DNA of 64,000 bases, taken from positions 2,377,001-2,441,000 of the forward strand of contig JAKOGI010000008.1 of the NCBI GenBank assembly GCA_029747015.1. The letters are read 5' to 3'. This DNA comes from Carnegiea gigantea. Lineage: Eukaryota > Streptophyta > Magnoliopsida > Caryophyllales > Cactaceae. The notes below the pieces were generated by a model. That model was not told the DNA's origin. It ran no database searches and saw nothing but the letters and a program-made list of their open reading frames with translations. The translations under genes were made by a program, and so were the position numbers. This document shows, piece by piece, positions 34,484-45,130 of this stretch (position 1 is its first letter; the number at the start of each line of letters is the position of its first letter).

Positions 34484-36640
34484 ATGGCTGCCAATACCCC
34501 TGCAATTCCGACGATTAAGCTGGGCCACGACGGCGGAAGCATGCCGGTGTTGGGGTTCGGCACGGCGCCGGACCCGCCAGTTCCGGCGGAGACCACCAGG
34601 GCCGCCGTGCTCGCCGCCATCCAAGCTGGCTACCGCCACTTCGACACCGCTTGCCTCTACCACACGGAACAGCCCCTTGGAGAAGCCATTGCTGAGGCTC
34701 TGGAGAAGGGTTTGATTCAATCTCGAGATGATCTCTTCATTACCTCTAAGCTATGGTGCAGCGATGCCCATCGGGATTTGGTGCTCCCTGCACTGAAGAC
34801 CACTTTGAGGTACTCAAAACTTTTCTCAATTTTACTGGGCCAAGCTTCACCACTGTTTGGGTTTCTTTTAGGTTTTACATTTTTGCTAACACTTGCATTT
34901 GTCGTTAAGAAATTACATTATAATATCAGCACTTGTAGTCCCGAAAGTTACAATCTTTTTTTGTTCTTTATTTTTAAATATTGCTGATCGTACCCAAAAA
35001 TATAATTTATCGCATGAGCCGTTGCGATCACGAGGGATGTAATATGAATAGGGGGTGTGTAACGGATCGGATATTTATTGGGTCAAGAGGGTTGGTCCGT
35101 TGAAAATGGAGTTAATAAAAGGTTAGGTTAAATATCGATCGGCACATTAGAACATATTAACGGATCGATCCATTAACGGTCCGTTTAGGGAATCGTTACT
35201 TTTTCAACTTACTTGTCACACTATTTTACATGGTACAATTAATTAAGCTTATTACCAATGCCTTATACATAACAATAATTATTATGCATAATTTTTTTGA
35301 GCAAGTTTGGTCCATTTTGAAACGAGCCAGAAGCGGACCATCCATAAGCCAACAACCATGCCCGCTCCATTTATTTACATAAAAGCCTGACAAGGGGATC
35401 ACCGACGATCATGGGGGATACCGTATGATTAACCATAATGTTGGTGATATGTTGGTCCATCGACGATTGAAGTTAAGCCTAGCTTTGCTAACTGTGTTAG
35501 TTTTCTGGTTTGGGTTTAGACTGCTCAAGACCCGAGTTCTTTGTTTAGGCCAAGTTTTAGACTCGAAATTTAAGCAAAAGCCAACGAAAGGTTCTTCGAT
35601 TTCACGGTTCGTGTTGAACCCCAAAAAAAAAAAAAAAAAACACGCACACACACATACACACAACAAAGGCTAGTCAATAAGTTAACTTATACAAATCACT
35701 AGTTTACTACAAGTGGCCTCAAATCAATCAAGCAATACAAACGATAGTTTTGACTGTGGGATTCTGTACTAGTAACTGAATTCTGACGGAATGTATTGGA
35801 ACAAGGTAGGAAGCTAAATCTAGAGTATGTTGATTTGTATCTCATGCACTGGCCGGTGAGCTCTAAGCCTGGGGTGTACGAGTACCCAATCAAGAAGGAA
35901 GATTTCGTGCCCATGGACTACCGATGTGTTTGGGAAGCCATGGAAGAATGCAAGAAACTCGGCTTAGCTAATTTCATTGGCGTCAGCAACTTCTCTCGCA
36001 AGAAGTTGGAAGACATCCTCGCGTTTGCTGCTATTCCTCCAGCAGTTAATCAAGTAATTAATAGAGATTAAACACCTTCAATTCTGCGCTTAGCATTTTT
36101 TAGGGGCTAATTGTGCCACTACTAAACTCTGCTCCGTTTTGAAATGTAGGTTGAAGTTAACCCCTCATGGCAACAAAAGGAGCTCATAGAGTTTTGCAAA
36201 GCCAATCGAGTTGTTGTCACCGCATATGCCCCGTTGGGTGCCGTAGGTACCTTCTATGGAAGCAACAAGCTTATGGAATCCGATGTTTTGAAGGAAATCG
36301 CCACTCGTAGAAATAAATCTATCGCGCAGGTGATTAACGAAGAATTATAGACAATAATGATACCTCTGTGTCACTTGGTTAGGTTAATCGTGCTGATAAT
36401 TTATTTTTTATGTAGGTTTGTTTAAGGTGGATTCTAGAGCAAGGGATCGCGGTTGTGGTAAAGAGTTTCAACGAGGAGAGAATGAAACAAAACCTCGACA
36501 TATTCAATTGGAGTTTGAGTCCAGAGGATCATGAGAAGATCAAAGACATCCCTCAAAGTCGAGTTTGTGAAGGCTTCGACTACACTTCAAGCTTTGGGCC
36601 CTTCAGAACAATTGAGGAGCTCTGGGATGAAGAGGTTTAA
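34484..36640 (+). CDS. NADPH-dependent aldo-keto reductase (AKR4-type)
   Basis: Four exons, 34484-34809, 35810-36053, 36150-36329 and 36416-36640, encode 324 residues, the normal length for plant AKR4 enzymes. The catalytic tetrad is intact: Asp54 and Tyr59 in [11 protein letters not shown], Lys89 in TSKLW and His122 in LMHWP. GVSNFS follows, and the cofactor-site KSFN lies in exon 4. These cytosolic enzymes reduce aldehydes or ketones with NADPH; relatives include chalcone reductase, galacturonate reductase and methylecgonone reductase, so the substrate cannot be read from sequence. Intron 1 is 1.0 kb and contains a hAT-like GGGGGTGTGTAACGG start near 35052. A TATAAAAA at 34443 lies only 33 bp from the ATG, implying a very short leader or another start site. 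Confidence 0.93.
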
Positions 36641-36754
36641 TTTAAACTAGTATTCAGACCCGTGGAACAATTAACATTATTGCTCAAAATATTTGTTTCT
36701 TCATTGTCCCTGTAGCATTCATCAACATGGGGAAGAGTTACTAAAATTATTGCT

Positions 36755-36771
36755 TTTATTTGATGAATAAA
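36755..36771. terminator. shared bidirectional poly(A) signal
   Basis: TTTATT at 36755-36760 reads AATAAA on the minus strand, and AATAAA lies at 36766-36771 on the plus strand. It is 126 bp past the AKR stop and about 187 bp past the sorbitol dehydrogenase stop, between two convergent genes 306 bp apart, so it can serve both. Confidence 0.5.
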
Positions 36772-36946
36772 AATAACATTCAAACCATAATGTATGAGTA
36801 AAATACCCGAACTAGTACTATCATCTGCATAGATAACAATCGAAACTGCTAAGAAGCTCAATCTTAAATTCCTAATGCTTAAGTAACTAAAACAGTAGTT
36901 GCTTTCAATAGTAATAACATATGTATGTAGTCATCTCAGACACATC

Positions 36947-38581
36947 TTAAAGGTTGAACATGACTTTGATGGCATTTCCGCCACGAGCACTGGTCTCAAA
37001 AGCTTCCTCCACCTCCTTCTGAGAGAACCCGAACCTGTGGGTTATAAGGGGTTTGACATCGATTTTTCCGCTGCTCAAAAACTGCAGACACTGTGGCCAT
37101 GTATTCTTGTACCGGAAAACTCCTAGCACATCAACCTCCCTGCATCAATAAACCGGAGCACAAATTCAATGCATATCGACCGAGATTCTCAGAAATAAAA
37201 GAACTTCCAAGTGAAAGAAATGAATTAGCAAAGCATTGTGATGCATATCAAACATAGAGTACCTAGAAGCTGCTGGAGTAAGAGGCACATTCATGTTGCA
37301 ATGTCCCATACCGATTAGGCAAACTTTGCCTCCATTACGAGTGGCGCCAAATGCCGTTGATACCGTTTTCTCGAAACCCGCACAGTCAAGAGTCACATCT
37401 ATTCCTCTTCCCATTGCCTTCTTGATCTCCTCTACCTCCCCTGCTACGTCCTTTATTAACATATTTAATGGAATGATTAATTAATTAATTAATTAATTAA
37501 TTAATAATAAAGTCAATGATTTTCGGGATTTCAAACTAGATTAGATTAGATGGTGACAAGAAGGAAAGCAAAAACCTCTCTCTTAGAAGAAACTTTGACG
37601 ACTTGATCAGCACCAAGCTTCCTGGCGAAGGAGAGACGGAAATCATCCACATCTGCAATCACAATCCTCGGAGCCCCAAAAGCACGCGCCGATAGCAGAG
37701 TTACGAGCCCAATGGGCCCGGCACCAATGATCAGAACGGTGGTCTCAGCTCCAACTTTGGCCCGACGGCAACCGTAGACACCAACGCTCAAAGGCTCACA
37801 CATTGCACCTTCTTCCAAGCTCACATTGTCCGGCAACTTAAAGCACAGGCTTGCTGGGTGCGCAATCTGATATATAATCCACAAACATTAGTTAGGAGAT
37901 TGCATGCCCTTCGGGAGTCGTCTAGTCATAGAGTGGTTTTCAAAAGGAAGGTAAGAACTAAGAAGATCACCTGGTTAGCAAGAGAGCCATGAATGGGAGG
38001 GGTGGCAAAGAAGCGCATGTCAGGGCAAAGATTGTAACTGCCTTCTTTGCAACGATCGCATCGCCAACAACCAATGCCAGGCTCGAGAGCCACCCGATCA
38101 CCGGGAACCAGTGACTTGACTTCACTTCCGACCTCCTCAATTATTCCGGCACACTCGTGGCCGATCACCATTGGCTCTTTGACATGGTAATCTCCGCAAC
38201 TCATTGTCTTCATTCAAAACAAAACCAAACCCATAATTAATCACAAATAAGCTAAGCTAAGCATATAACTTGGTGCATTATACAAAACACAAATTCAATA
38301 ATAGCAAACAACCTTAAGATAATGCACATCACTCCCGCAAATACCAACAGCCTTCATTCTCACTCTAACATCATTAGGTCCTGTATTAATCACAAAATAT
38401 TAGATTTAAATGAGTACTACTAAATTAGAAAAAATCGCCAGGGAAGGTTAAAAGAGGAAATTAATTTACCAAGAGTAGGGAGTTCGAAGGGTTGGATTTT
38501 GAGATCGTTAATGCCATGAAGCCAAGCGGCCATATTTTCTTCTTCATTCTTAGTAACCCGTGAGTCGCCAATGCTGTCCAT
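36947..38581 (-). CDS. SDH: sorbitol (L-iditol) dehydrogenase
   Basis: Six exons, 38581-38470, 38380-38313, 38207-37971, 37866-37576, 37450-37263 and 37139-36947, encode 362 residues. The enzyme oxidises sorbitol and related polyols to ketoses with NAD in the cytosol. Catalytic zinc ligands are Cys52 (GICGSD), His77 and Glu78 (GHECAG); Glu163 is in CEP. Unlike mammalian SDH, plant forms keep a structural zinc lobe, and here it is Cys107, 110, 113 and 121. The Rossmann fold has GAGPIG at 187-192 and Asp211 in IADVDD, which favours NAD over NADP. A TTAA tetranucleotide repeat sits in intron 4. Between two AKR genes, it could form a polyol-metabolism neighbourhood. Confidence 0.95.
37472..37504. 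repeat. TTAA tetranucleotide microsatellite
   Basis: About eight ATTA units inside intron 4 of the sorbitol dehydrogenase gene. Confidence 0.85.
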
Positions 38582-38666
38582 TGATTTCTAATTAATCAGG
38601 CTGTTTGCTTTCTTCTGAATCTTAAGCTGTGAAATTAAGATGATGAATTAGGAGAGATTAACCGTG

Positions 38667-38674
38667 CTTTTATA
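38667..38674 (-). promoter_or_regulatory. TATA box for sorbitol dehydrogenase
   Basis: TATAAAAG on the minus strand, 86 bp before the ATG, with a CCAAT box at 38700-38696. Spacing is canonical. Confidence 0.6.
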
Positions 38675-38700
38675 GGGGTAGATTAGATGTTTTGCATTGG

Positions 38701-40556
38701 TTACGATTCTTCAGAGTTTAGTGATTTATTTAGACTTGCTTATGGATTAGCCTAACCACTCCTTTATCCATATTATACCAAGTTTTATCCAAATACTTAT
38801 AGATCTCAAAAATAAAAGAAAAATAAATCTCTCTTTTTTTTTTAATTTATCGGATAGAAAAATCAATCTTGGTGCGCAGTACTCACTGCGATAAATGTTG
38901 AAGAGTCAAGCTGTTGAGCTATGGTAAACTTCTCTGATCCCCCCCCCCCCCAAAAAAAAAAAAAAAAAACTACGATATACTTGAACGTTATATCCAAAGG
39001 GAAAAATATGTTTATTAATTAACCTTTAATTACGCACCAAAAACAGGGTTGTTTTATCCGGCTTGTAATTTGTCCCGTGGAAAACGCTTTATCCAGAATT
39101 AAAAAGATGTCTATAAAGTATCTCCTTTTTTCGAAATCTATGGCGTATCTTTGAAGCATTAAAAAAATGGTTGGCGGGGAATTTAATTTGTATTTATCTC
39201 AGCTGCTGATCGATTAAAGGGGGGGGGGAAAAAAAAAAACTAAGTTGATTCATGAGCTAAATATCCATGAATTTTTGTGACAGGCTTTGGTCCGCGATGT
39301 GGGCTAGTCCATTCAACCAACACACACAAGCGATGGTGAAGGCCAACCCACTTTCTTCGCAATTTGAACTGGGTTTTACTTGCACATTGGGGGATTGGAT
39401 CAGCCCAATCCTATCCAATTCGTTTTTCTTACCTACTTTATTGAATTAATTTTGTGTTCTTTCAATGCAGTGCAATCAATTTTATAATACAATTATAATT
39501 AAATAGTCGAGGCAATTATAATTGCATGGCAATTTTATTACTGCAACGCTCTCCTACAATCAAACAACGTAACGTTTCTTTGCATTATTGATTACATTCA
39601 AACAAAAATTATATATTAAAAAAACACGTACAAAATAGGACTAATAAGATGATATTTTTGGGTAAATACACCTAAAAATACTATAATCCCACGAACATGT
39701 AAGTTTCAAAGCTATTAATTTAAGAAATAGTTTTTTTTTTGTACACAACATCAAATATCAAACAATTTATTATTTTGTTTATACATTTAGTGCAGGTAAA
39801 ACCCAAAAACTCTTGTATATCGTATGAGGGATAACATATTAGTTATTATCATTGCCCTTTCAATTTTAAAAATATACATGATAAAAGATTTTGATTTCCA
39901 ATATCACCAAAGTTTTGCAGCACCTAATGGTATTAAAGATATTAATAAAGATTTTGATAATAAAATATTATGATTTCTAGATCGATCTGCAGTCCAAGCT
40001 CTGATGCTTATGATATTGATATTTTCAATAATAATTATAAATATTAATAAAGGGTCAATACTATAAAGGTGACAAAGTATGATATCATATTTATGTGTTA
40101 TATTTTATCAAATATTATACAAAAAATTATCAAATTTTCTCCGTTAAAAAAAAATAAGAAACCTACTGTAAAAAGAAAAAAGGTAGCTACATATATAGGT
40201 TCATAACTTCATATATCGTGTAAACTCTTAATGCTAGTTTTGCCCCTTAAATCAATGAAACACCTCTAAAATTAGGTATCTTTTTTTGATGCAAACATAT
40301 AAAATTAGGGATCCTAATAAAATCCCAAAACGGTACAAATTGCTGATTTAGTATTTACCAAAAAAAATTTTAAAAATCCACAAACCTTGTCCATCCAAAA
40401 GAATTGGAAGGTAAAGATTTGGCAGATGGCTTCAATTAGGCATAATTTGTTCGTTTAATAGAGAAGAACTACCCAAAAATCAAACCACCCCCAACATTCA
40501 AACAAACACCCAAGACAACCCCAAACCTTCCCCAATCCCCAGAACGCCCATAATTA
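38701..40556. other. intergenic
   Basis: AT-rich, with a C13-A18 compound run at 38939-38969 and a G10-A11 run at 39219. No gene or clear transposon seen. Confidence 0.55.
38939..38969. repeat. C13-A18 compound homopolymer
   Basis: A C run passes directly into an A run, the pattern also seen at 25542, 47877 and 51767. Confidence 0.85.
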
Positions 40557-40642
40557 TCTCTCTCTCTCTCTCTGCTCTTTTAATCTCCTCCGATCCAAGG
40601 CGATTGAAGGAGCTTTGATTTGATTTCGAAATTTCATCAACA

Positions 40643-40945
40643 ATGACGGGCGACAACGATTCGTTCGAAAATACATGGGCAGATCAATGGGGCTCAAATT
40701 ACGACGATCCATACTCTGGGAATAACTCGAAAATCGCCAAGAGTAAATCTGCGAAAAGTTTGTCCAAAAAATATTCGATGAAATTTAGCCAAAGTATGAC
40801 CAAAACCAAGGAAGCTGCATCTACTCGAATGGATAAAACCATGCAAGCTGCTTCCAAGGGGATGAAGAAGGTTAAAAGTAGCGCCTCCAATGGCTTCTCT
40901 TGGGTCAAGCAGAAACTGGGCAAATCTTCTTCTGGGAAGTTCTAA
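40643..40945 (+). CDS. small basic conserved-type plant protein, function unknown
   Basis: A single-exon frame of 100 residues. The leader is pyrimidine-rich, with a CTCTCT tract at about 40557-40573. The N-terminus is acidic and aromatic (DNDSFENTWADQWGSN, residues 4-19). From about 30 onward it is Lys/Ser/Ala-rich, with Met and Lys recurring every 3-4 residues (SMTKTKEAASTRMDKTMQAA, then KGMKKVKSSAS). That suggests a long basic amphipathic helix. It ends FSWVKQKLGKSSSGKF. There is no signal peptide or membrane segment. It looks like a real gene because the frame is closed, codon use is even and the leader is typical. It could be membrane- or nucleic-acid-associated, but I do not recognise a characterised family. 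Confidence 0.75.
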   Translation: MTGDNDSFENTWADQWGSNYDDPYSGNNSKIAKSKSAKSLSKKYSMKFSQSMTKTKEAASTRMDKTMQAASKGMKKVKSSASNGFSWVKQKLGKSSSGKF

Positions 40946-41506
40946 TTTCATAATTTGGCCCCTCCCCCTTATTTCTCTTCCAATTAATTTGTATTATTGA
41001 TTTCTGGGGTCATACTAATCGATTTTTCTGCTCCTGGGTAGTATTATTCTATAAATAAATAATTTTGCTGATGTTTTGGGGGCATGGCATGGGTTAGGTT
41101 CAATTTTGTGATAGTTGATTGTTGATTGGTGGGAGTTTGGAATTGAGGGTAATTTTGATGTAGATGAAGGACCAAATTGATTTATATTACTTTGTGTAAA
41201 TTCATTATATTTGATCATTCCAATAAATTAAAAAAATGAAATACTCACTGTTGGTGAAATCTATTGATATTTGATCATTTATCTTCTGATTTTTATGACT
41301 GTGTAGACTCCTTATATTTGATCAGAACTCAAAATTTTGAATACAAAACAACATTGAATCCAAAACAATGCACACAGGAATACAGGATACAGGCTTTGTA
41401 CTTGTGCACATCAGTCCACCAGAGAACTTTTTAAAGTTTTCAAAATGCAATTTATTGTTTTAAAAACAATCAAAGTAAGAAGATTAGTGTTGGACAGTGA
41501 TTATAA
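40946..41506. other. 3' flanks of two convergent genes
   Basis: Presumed 3' UTRs of the small protein (plus) and the second AKR (minus). No other feature seen. Confidence 0.5.
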
Positions 41507-43296
41507 TTAGAGTTCTCCGTCCCAGAGTTCTTCCAATGTCGTGAAAGGCCCTTTCTTTGATAAATAAGGCCAACCAGTTACTGTTCTACTCTGAGGGATT
41601 CCCCTGATCTTTTCATGATCCTCTTCGCTCAATTCCCAGTCGAAGATCATCAAGTTCTCTTTCATTCTTTCTCTGTTGAAACTCTTCACCGCGACAGCAA
41701 TGCCCTGCTCGTATGCCCATCTCAAGCAAACCTGCAATTTGTCATGCATGTTTCATCAGAAGAACACTGGGTTTTTGATTGAATCATAGTGAATTTAGTT
41801 AGCTACCTGAGGCAGAGTCTTCCCTTTGGATTTGGCTATTTGTTGGAGTACTTGGCAGTCCATTATCTTGTTGCTGCCATAGAATGTCCCTATTGCTCCT
41901 AATGGAGAATATCCTGTGACCCCAATGCCATTTTCTCTGCACAGGTCTATCAGCTTCTTTTGTTGCCAAAATGGGTTCACCTCCACCTTTCATTTTCCAA
42001 GATTGCACATAAGCTCATGTCAATCATAATACTAGTATTCCTATGGCTATGCACAAGAAAAGAAATGAAAGCAACCCTCCCAAGAATCAAAGCCTACATG
42101 GTACAGCCAAAAATACATACGACCACAAGCCACGTAAACATTGACATATAAAACCCCCTATATGACAAATACATGAGGGAAAAAAATACATATATATACA
42201 TGATGAGAGATTACACTCTCTTAGGTGTGTGATATACAAGTGAGATTATACACTCTTACGTGTGATATACATTGCCCCAAAAAATCACGTTGAAATATCG
42301 ACTGTACAACTTAAGTATATAAGCCGATACGGCGAGTGTTAGTAGAGTTAGGTTCTTGCTTCGTGTTTCCCCAAATTTGGCATGACTTTAGCAATGTATA
42401 CAAGTTTCATATACCAGTTACATCTGGATCTCCACAGACCCTCTTCCTTGTACCTGGGCGGGATCCAGACCACGTGGTGGTGGTGATGGTGGCATTGCAG
42501 ACAATTATGGGGCTTTAAACGTAACTGTTAACACATTACTACGAGCTTGAGAATTTGTGATAGTAAGAGGAATACTCACTTGATTAACAGCAGGTGGGAT
42601 GTTAGCCACAGAGAGAAGATGCTTGAGCTTCTTACAGGTGAAATTACTGACTCCAATACACTTAGTCAGGCCAAGCTTGAGACACTCTTCCATGGCTGCC
42701 CAAACACCCTCAAAATCCATTGGAAGAAAATCATCCTCCTTGATTGGAAAATCATACTTATCTGGCGTGCAACTCAGAGGCCAGTGAATCAGATACAGAT
42801 CTATCCAATCCATCTTCAAATTCCTACAGACCCAGCTCAAATATTAAACCAATTCACCCATTACCCATCTTCGTCGCATCTTCTACAACAATTTCATAGG
42901 CAGATTCACATCAACTAAACTAGACAATACGAACAAACAAAGAGACATATTAATTTACCTGAGTGTTTTCTTGAGGCCAGGAACAACCAAATGAGGGTGG
43001 GCATCACCACACCATAGCTTAGAAGTGATGAAGACTTCATCCCTGGATTGAATAAGCCCCAGATTCAAGGCCTCTTGCACAGCATCTCCAATAGGCTGCT
43101 CCGATCGGTATTTGTGGGCGGTGTCGAAGTGGCGGTAACCCAACTCGATGGCCTGTAGCACCGCCGATTTGGTCACCTCCGCCGGTACCGGCGGATCCAC
43201 CGCCGTTCCCAGGGCGATTAAGGGCATTTTCCGGCCGCCATGGCTGAGCTGGATTCGTGGGACAGGGAGAGGCGGTGCCACCTCGTCTAGTGCCAT
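41507..43296 (-). CDS. NADPH-dependent aldo-keto reductase (AKR4-type), second copy
   Basis: Four exons, 43296-42959, 42823-42580, 41986-41807 and 41731-41507, encode 328 residues. Exons 2, 3 and 4 are exactly 244, 180 and 225 bp, as in the AKR at 34484, and intron phases match, so the two are paralogues. The tetrad is Asp58, Tyr63 ([11 protein letters not shown]), Lys93 (TSKLW) and His126 (LIHWP). It differs near the active site (HKYRSEQ against CLYHTEQ) and in the C-terminal loop ([11 protein letters not shown] against [11 protein letters not shown]), the region that sets substrate range. An in-frame Met 16 codons upstream at 43344 is possible; MALDE is preferred because it matches family length. 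Substrate not predictable. Confidence 0.93.
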
Positions 43297-43451
43297 TCTG
43301 GGAAGAATTCTGACTCGGATTCGTGGCGGGTCAATTCGGATCATTTAAATTGACCCGGATGACTTGGGCTTTGGGCTTATGCTATCTCAGCTCATCAAAT
43401 CAAGAGCCTTCCCATCTTTAAAGAAGCGTTTTCGGGATAAAATGCTTAAAC

Positions 43452-43693
43452 TTAGGGGTGGTAAATGGATAAAATTAGTTAAAATTAGTTGAAATGAGTT
43501 AAAATAATTGAAATAAATTTTTTTTATTGAAGTGAATTAAAGTGGGTTGAATTATTTTTTGTGTGATGGGTAAAAATTGGTTAAAATAGTGAGAAATAGA
43601 TTGAAGTTGAAGTTAATATTTTTTAATTAAAATTTGTGAAGTGGATTGAAGTTAATAAATTTGGATTAACCAATGAAAATAACAGGGCCTTAG
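43452..43693. mobile_element. MITE-like element, CAACTT-rich family, copy C (inverted)
   Basis: The right end reads, reverse-complemented, CTAAGGCCCTGTTATTTTCA and then TTGG. This matches the left end of copy A (TAGGATCTGTTCTTTTCATTGG, with few changes). The interior is GTTGAAATGAGTTAAAA-type repeats. It lies just upstream of the second AKR gene. Confidence 0.55.
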
Positions 43694-44027
43694 ATGAGAC
43701 AAATATGGCAAGTCAATATTGGTGAGCTGGTATTTACTATTGAGGCAATTTTGGTTTCGTTCGTTTTTGTGCGAACTTTCAACTTGAGGGTGATTGTTTT
43801 ATTTATGATTTAGGCTTTATTTTTTTAAAAATAAGTTTATTTCAGTTCACTTTAGAAAAGATAAGTTCAGTAGTAAAATAAATCTAGTTCAGTTCAATCT
43901 AGCAAAATACATTTGAAAAAAAAAAAAAAAGAGCCTGAAAATCAGTCTCTTTTAAAACTATCGAGATGACAAAAAAAAATTTGAATAGAAAAGTACAAAA
44001 AATCTAGTATAGATATTAGATCCCTCT

Positions 44028-44712
44028 AAGGGCCTGTTCTATTTCACGTTTAGATACAGCTAATAGTTATAAGAAGTTGTAAGAAGATGTAAGGAGATAT
44101 AAGGAGTTGTAGGAAGATATAAGGAGATGTAAGGATAGATGTAAGGAGTTGTTGAATGTTATAGAAAATCTAAATGGGATGTAAGAAGATGTAAGAAGAT
44201 GTAAGGAGGTGTAAGAAGATGTAAGGATTATATTAAGAGCATTGGCAACGGTTGACACGCGAGGCATTGGTGGGGCCCGCGTGTCTTCCGCGTGCCAAAT
44301 TTGCTCTGCCAGCAATGTGAAAATGCGTGTGACACGCGGGGCAGCACGCCTGTGCGTGTCTCCCCGCGTGTCACTGTTTACATTAAAAAAATATTTTTTT
44401 GTTTTTTCTTTTTTTTGAAGTAATATATAATTTTTATATGATTAAAAAAATAGATTGTGTGTTATAAAGTAGGTCCGATATTAATATTTTTATTGAATGA
44501 TTAAAATTGAGTTCCATTTATTGGAGAAGTGATGGAATGCAAGTTCCAAAATTGTGGAACTTTTGTTGACATGGCAGACCAGAGTTCCAAAATTTGGAAC
44601 TCCATTGGGAATGCTCTAAGGGTGTAAAGAACTGTAAGGAGATATAAGAAGTTATAAGCAGATGTAAATTCTTAACTAAATCCTAAAAAATATGAAATAG
44701 AACATATCCTAA
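44028..44712. mobile_element. MITE hosting a nested MITE
   Basis: Left end TAAGGGCCTGTTCTATTTCA; right end, reverse-complemented, TTAGGATATGTTCTATTTCA. The interior repeats GATGTAAGGAGATATAAG. The copy is interrupted by the Tourist-like element at 44237-44616. Confidence 0.6.
44237..44616. mobile_element. Tourist-like (PIF/Harbinger) MITE
   Basis: Ends GAGCATTGGCAACGG and, reverse-complemented, GAGCATTCCCAATGG, flanked by TAA on both sides (44234-44236 and 44617-44619). A three-base TWA duplication is characteristic of PIF/Harbinger. The left half is GC-rich with repeated ACACGCG. Confidence 0.65.
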
Positions 44713-44819
44713 ATAACATCATTTCACTAAGATGGAAAGAACAATATCATAACCATGGTGATAACTTTATCATGTATTCATCCTATTGCAATGACCAATG
44801 ACTAGCCCTCAGTTTCAGT

Positions 44820-45130
44820 TATTGCTTTCGAGAGCACTGAAATACTTTCATCCATACAACGGAAAAACCAGACTAGCCTTTGGGACACAGATTGTTGGCT
44901 CACAAACAATGGCAACATATCTTCAAAGCCGTTGTAATCATCATCGTTTTCAAAGACTAGATGAATTCCCCACATTTTGAGCTCAATGCCATTGGCTGGT
45001 TCGGATCGCCGCCCCACTTCTATCTTATCACCTTCTCGTAACAACAGCACGAAGCGATGATAATGTATGTTCGAGCCTGCAAAGGTAAAGATGATCTTCT
45101 GGTGTGATTGGAACTGCCGTCAAAATAAGA
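44820..45130 (-). pseudogene. TNL resistance-gene post-LRR (C-JID-like) fragment
   Basis: On the minus strand this reads FVLLLREGDKIEV, then IELKMWGIHLVFENDDDYNG. It resembles the post-LRR jelly-roll domain found only at the end of TIR-NBS-LRR immune receptors, where GDxVEV and VKKCGIHLIYE occur. The frame extends upstream to a stop near 45108, and no TIR, NB-ARC or LRR sequence is nearby. I treat it as a relic. The match is to a short motif pair, so it could be a different beta-rich protein. Confidence 0.4.

Noticed and set aside
34484..36640. Naming the AKR as sorbitol-6-phosphate dehydrogenase, chalcone reductase or codeinone reductase
   Set aside because: The tetrad and length fit AKR4 generally. 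Sequence reading alone cannot fix the substrate.
43297..43344. Upstream in-frame ATG of the second AKR
   Set aside because: It would add 16 Arg/Pro-rich residues not typical of AKR4. It remains possible, but MALDE at 43296 fits family length.
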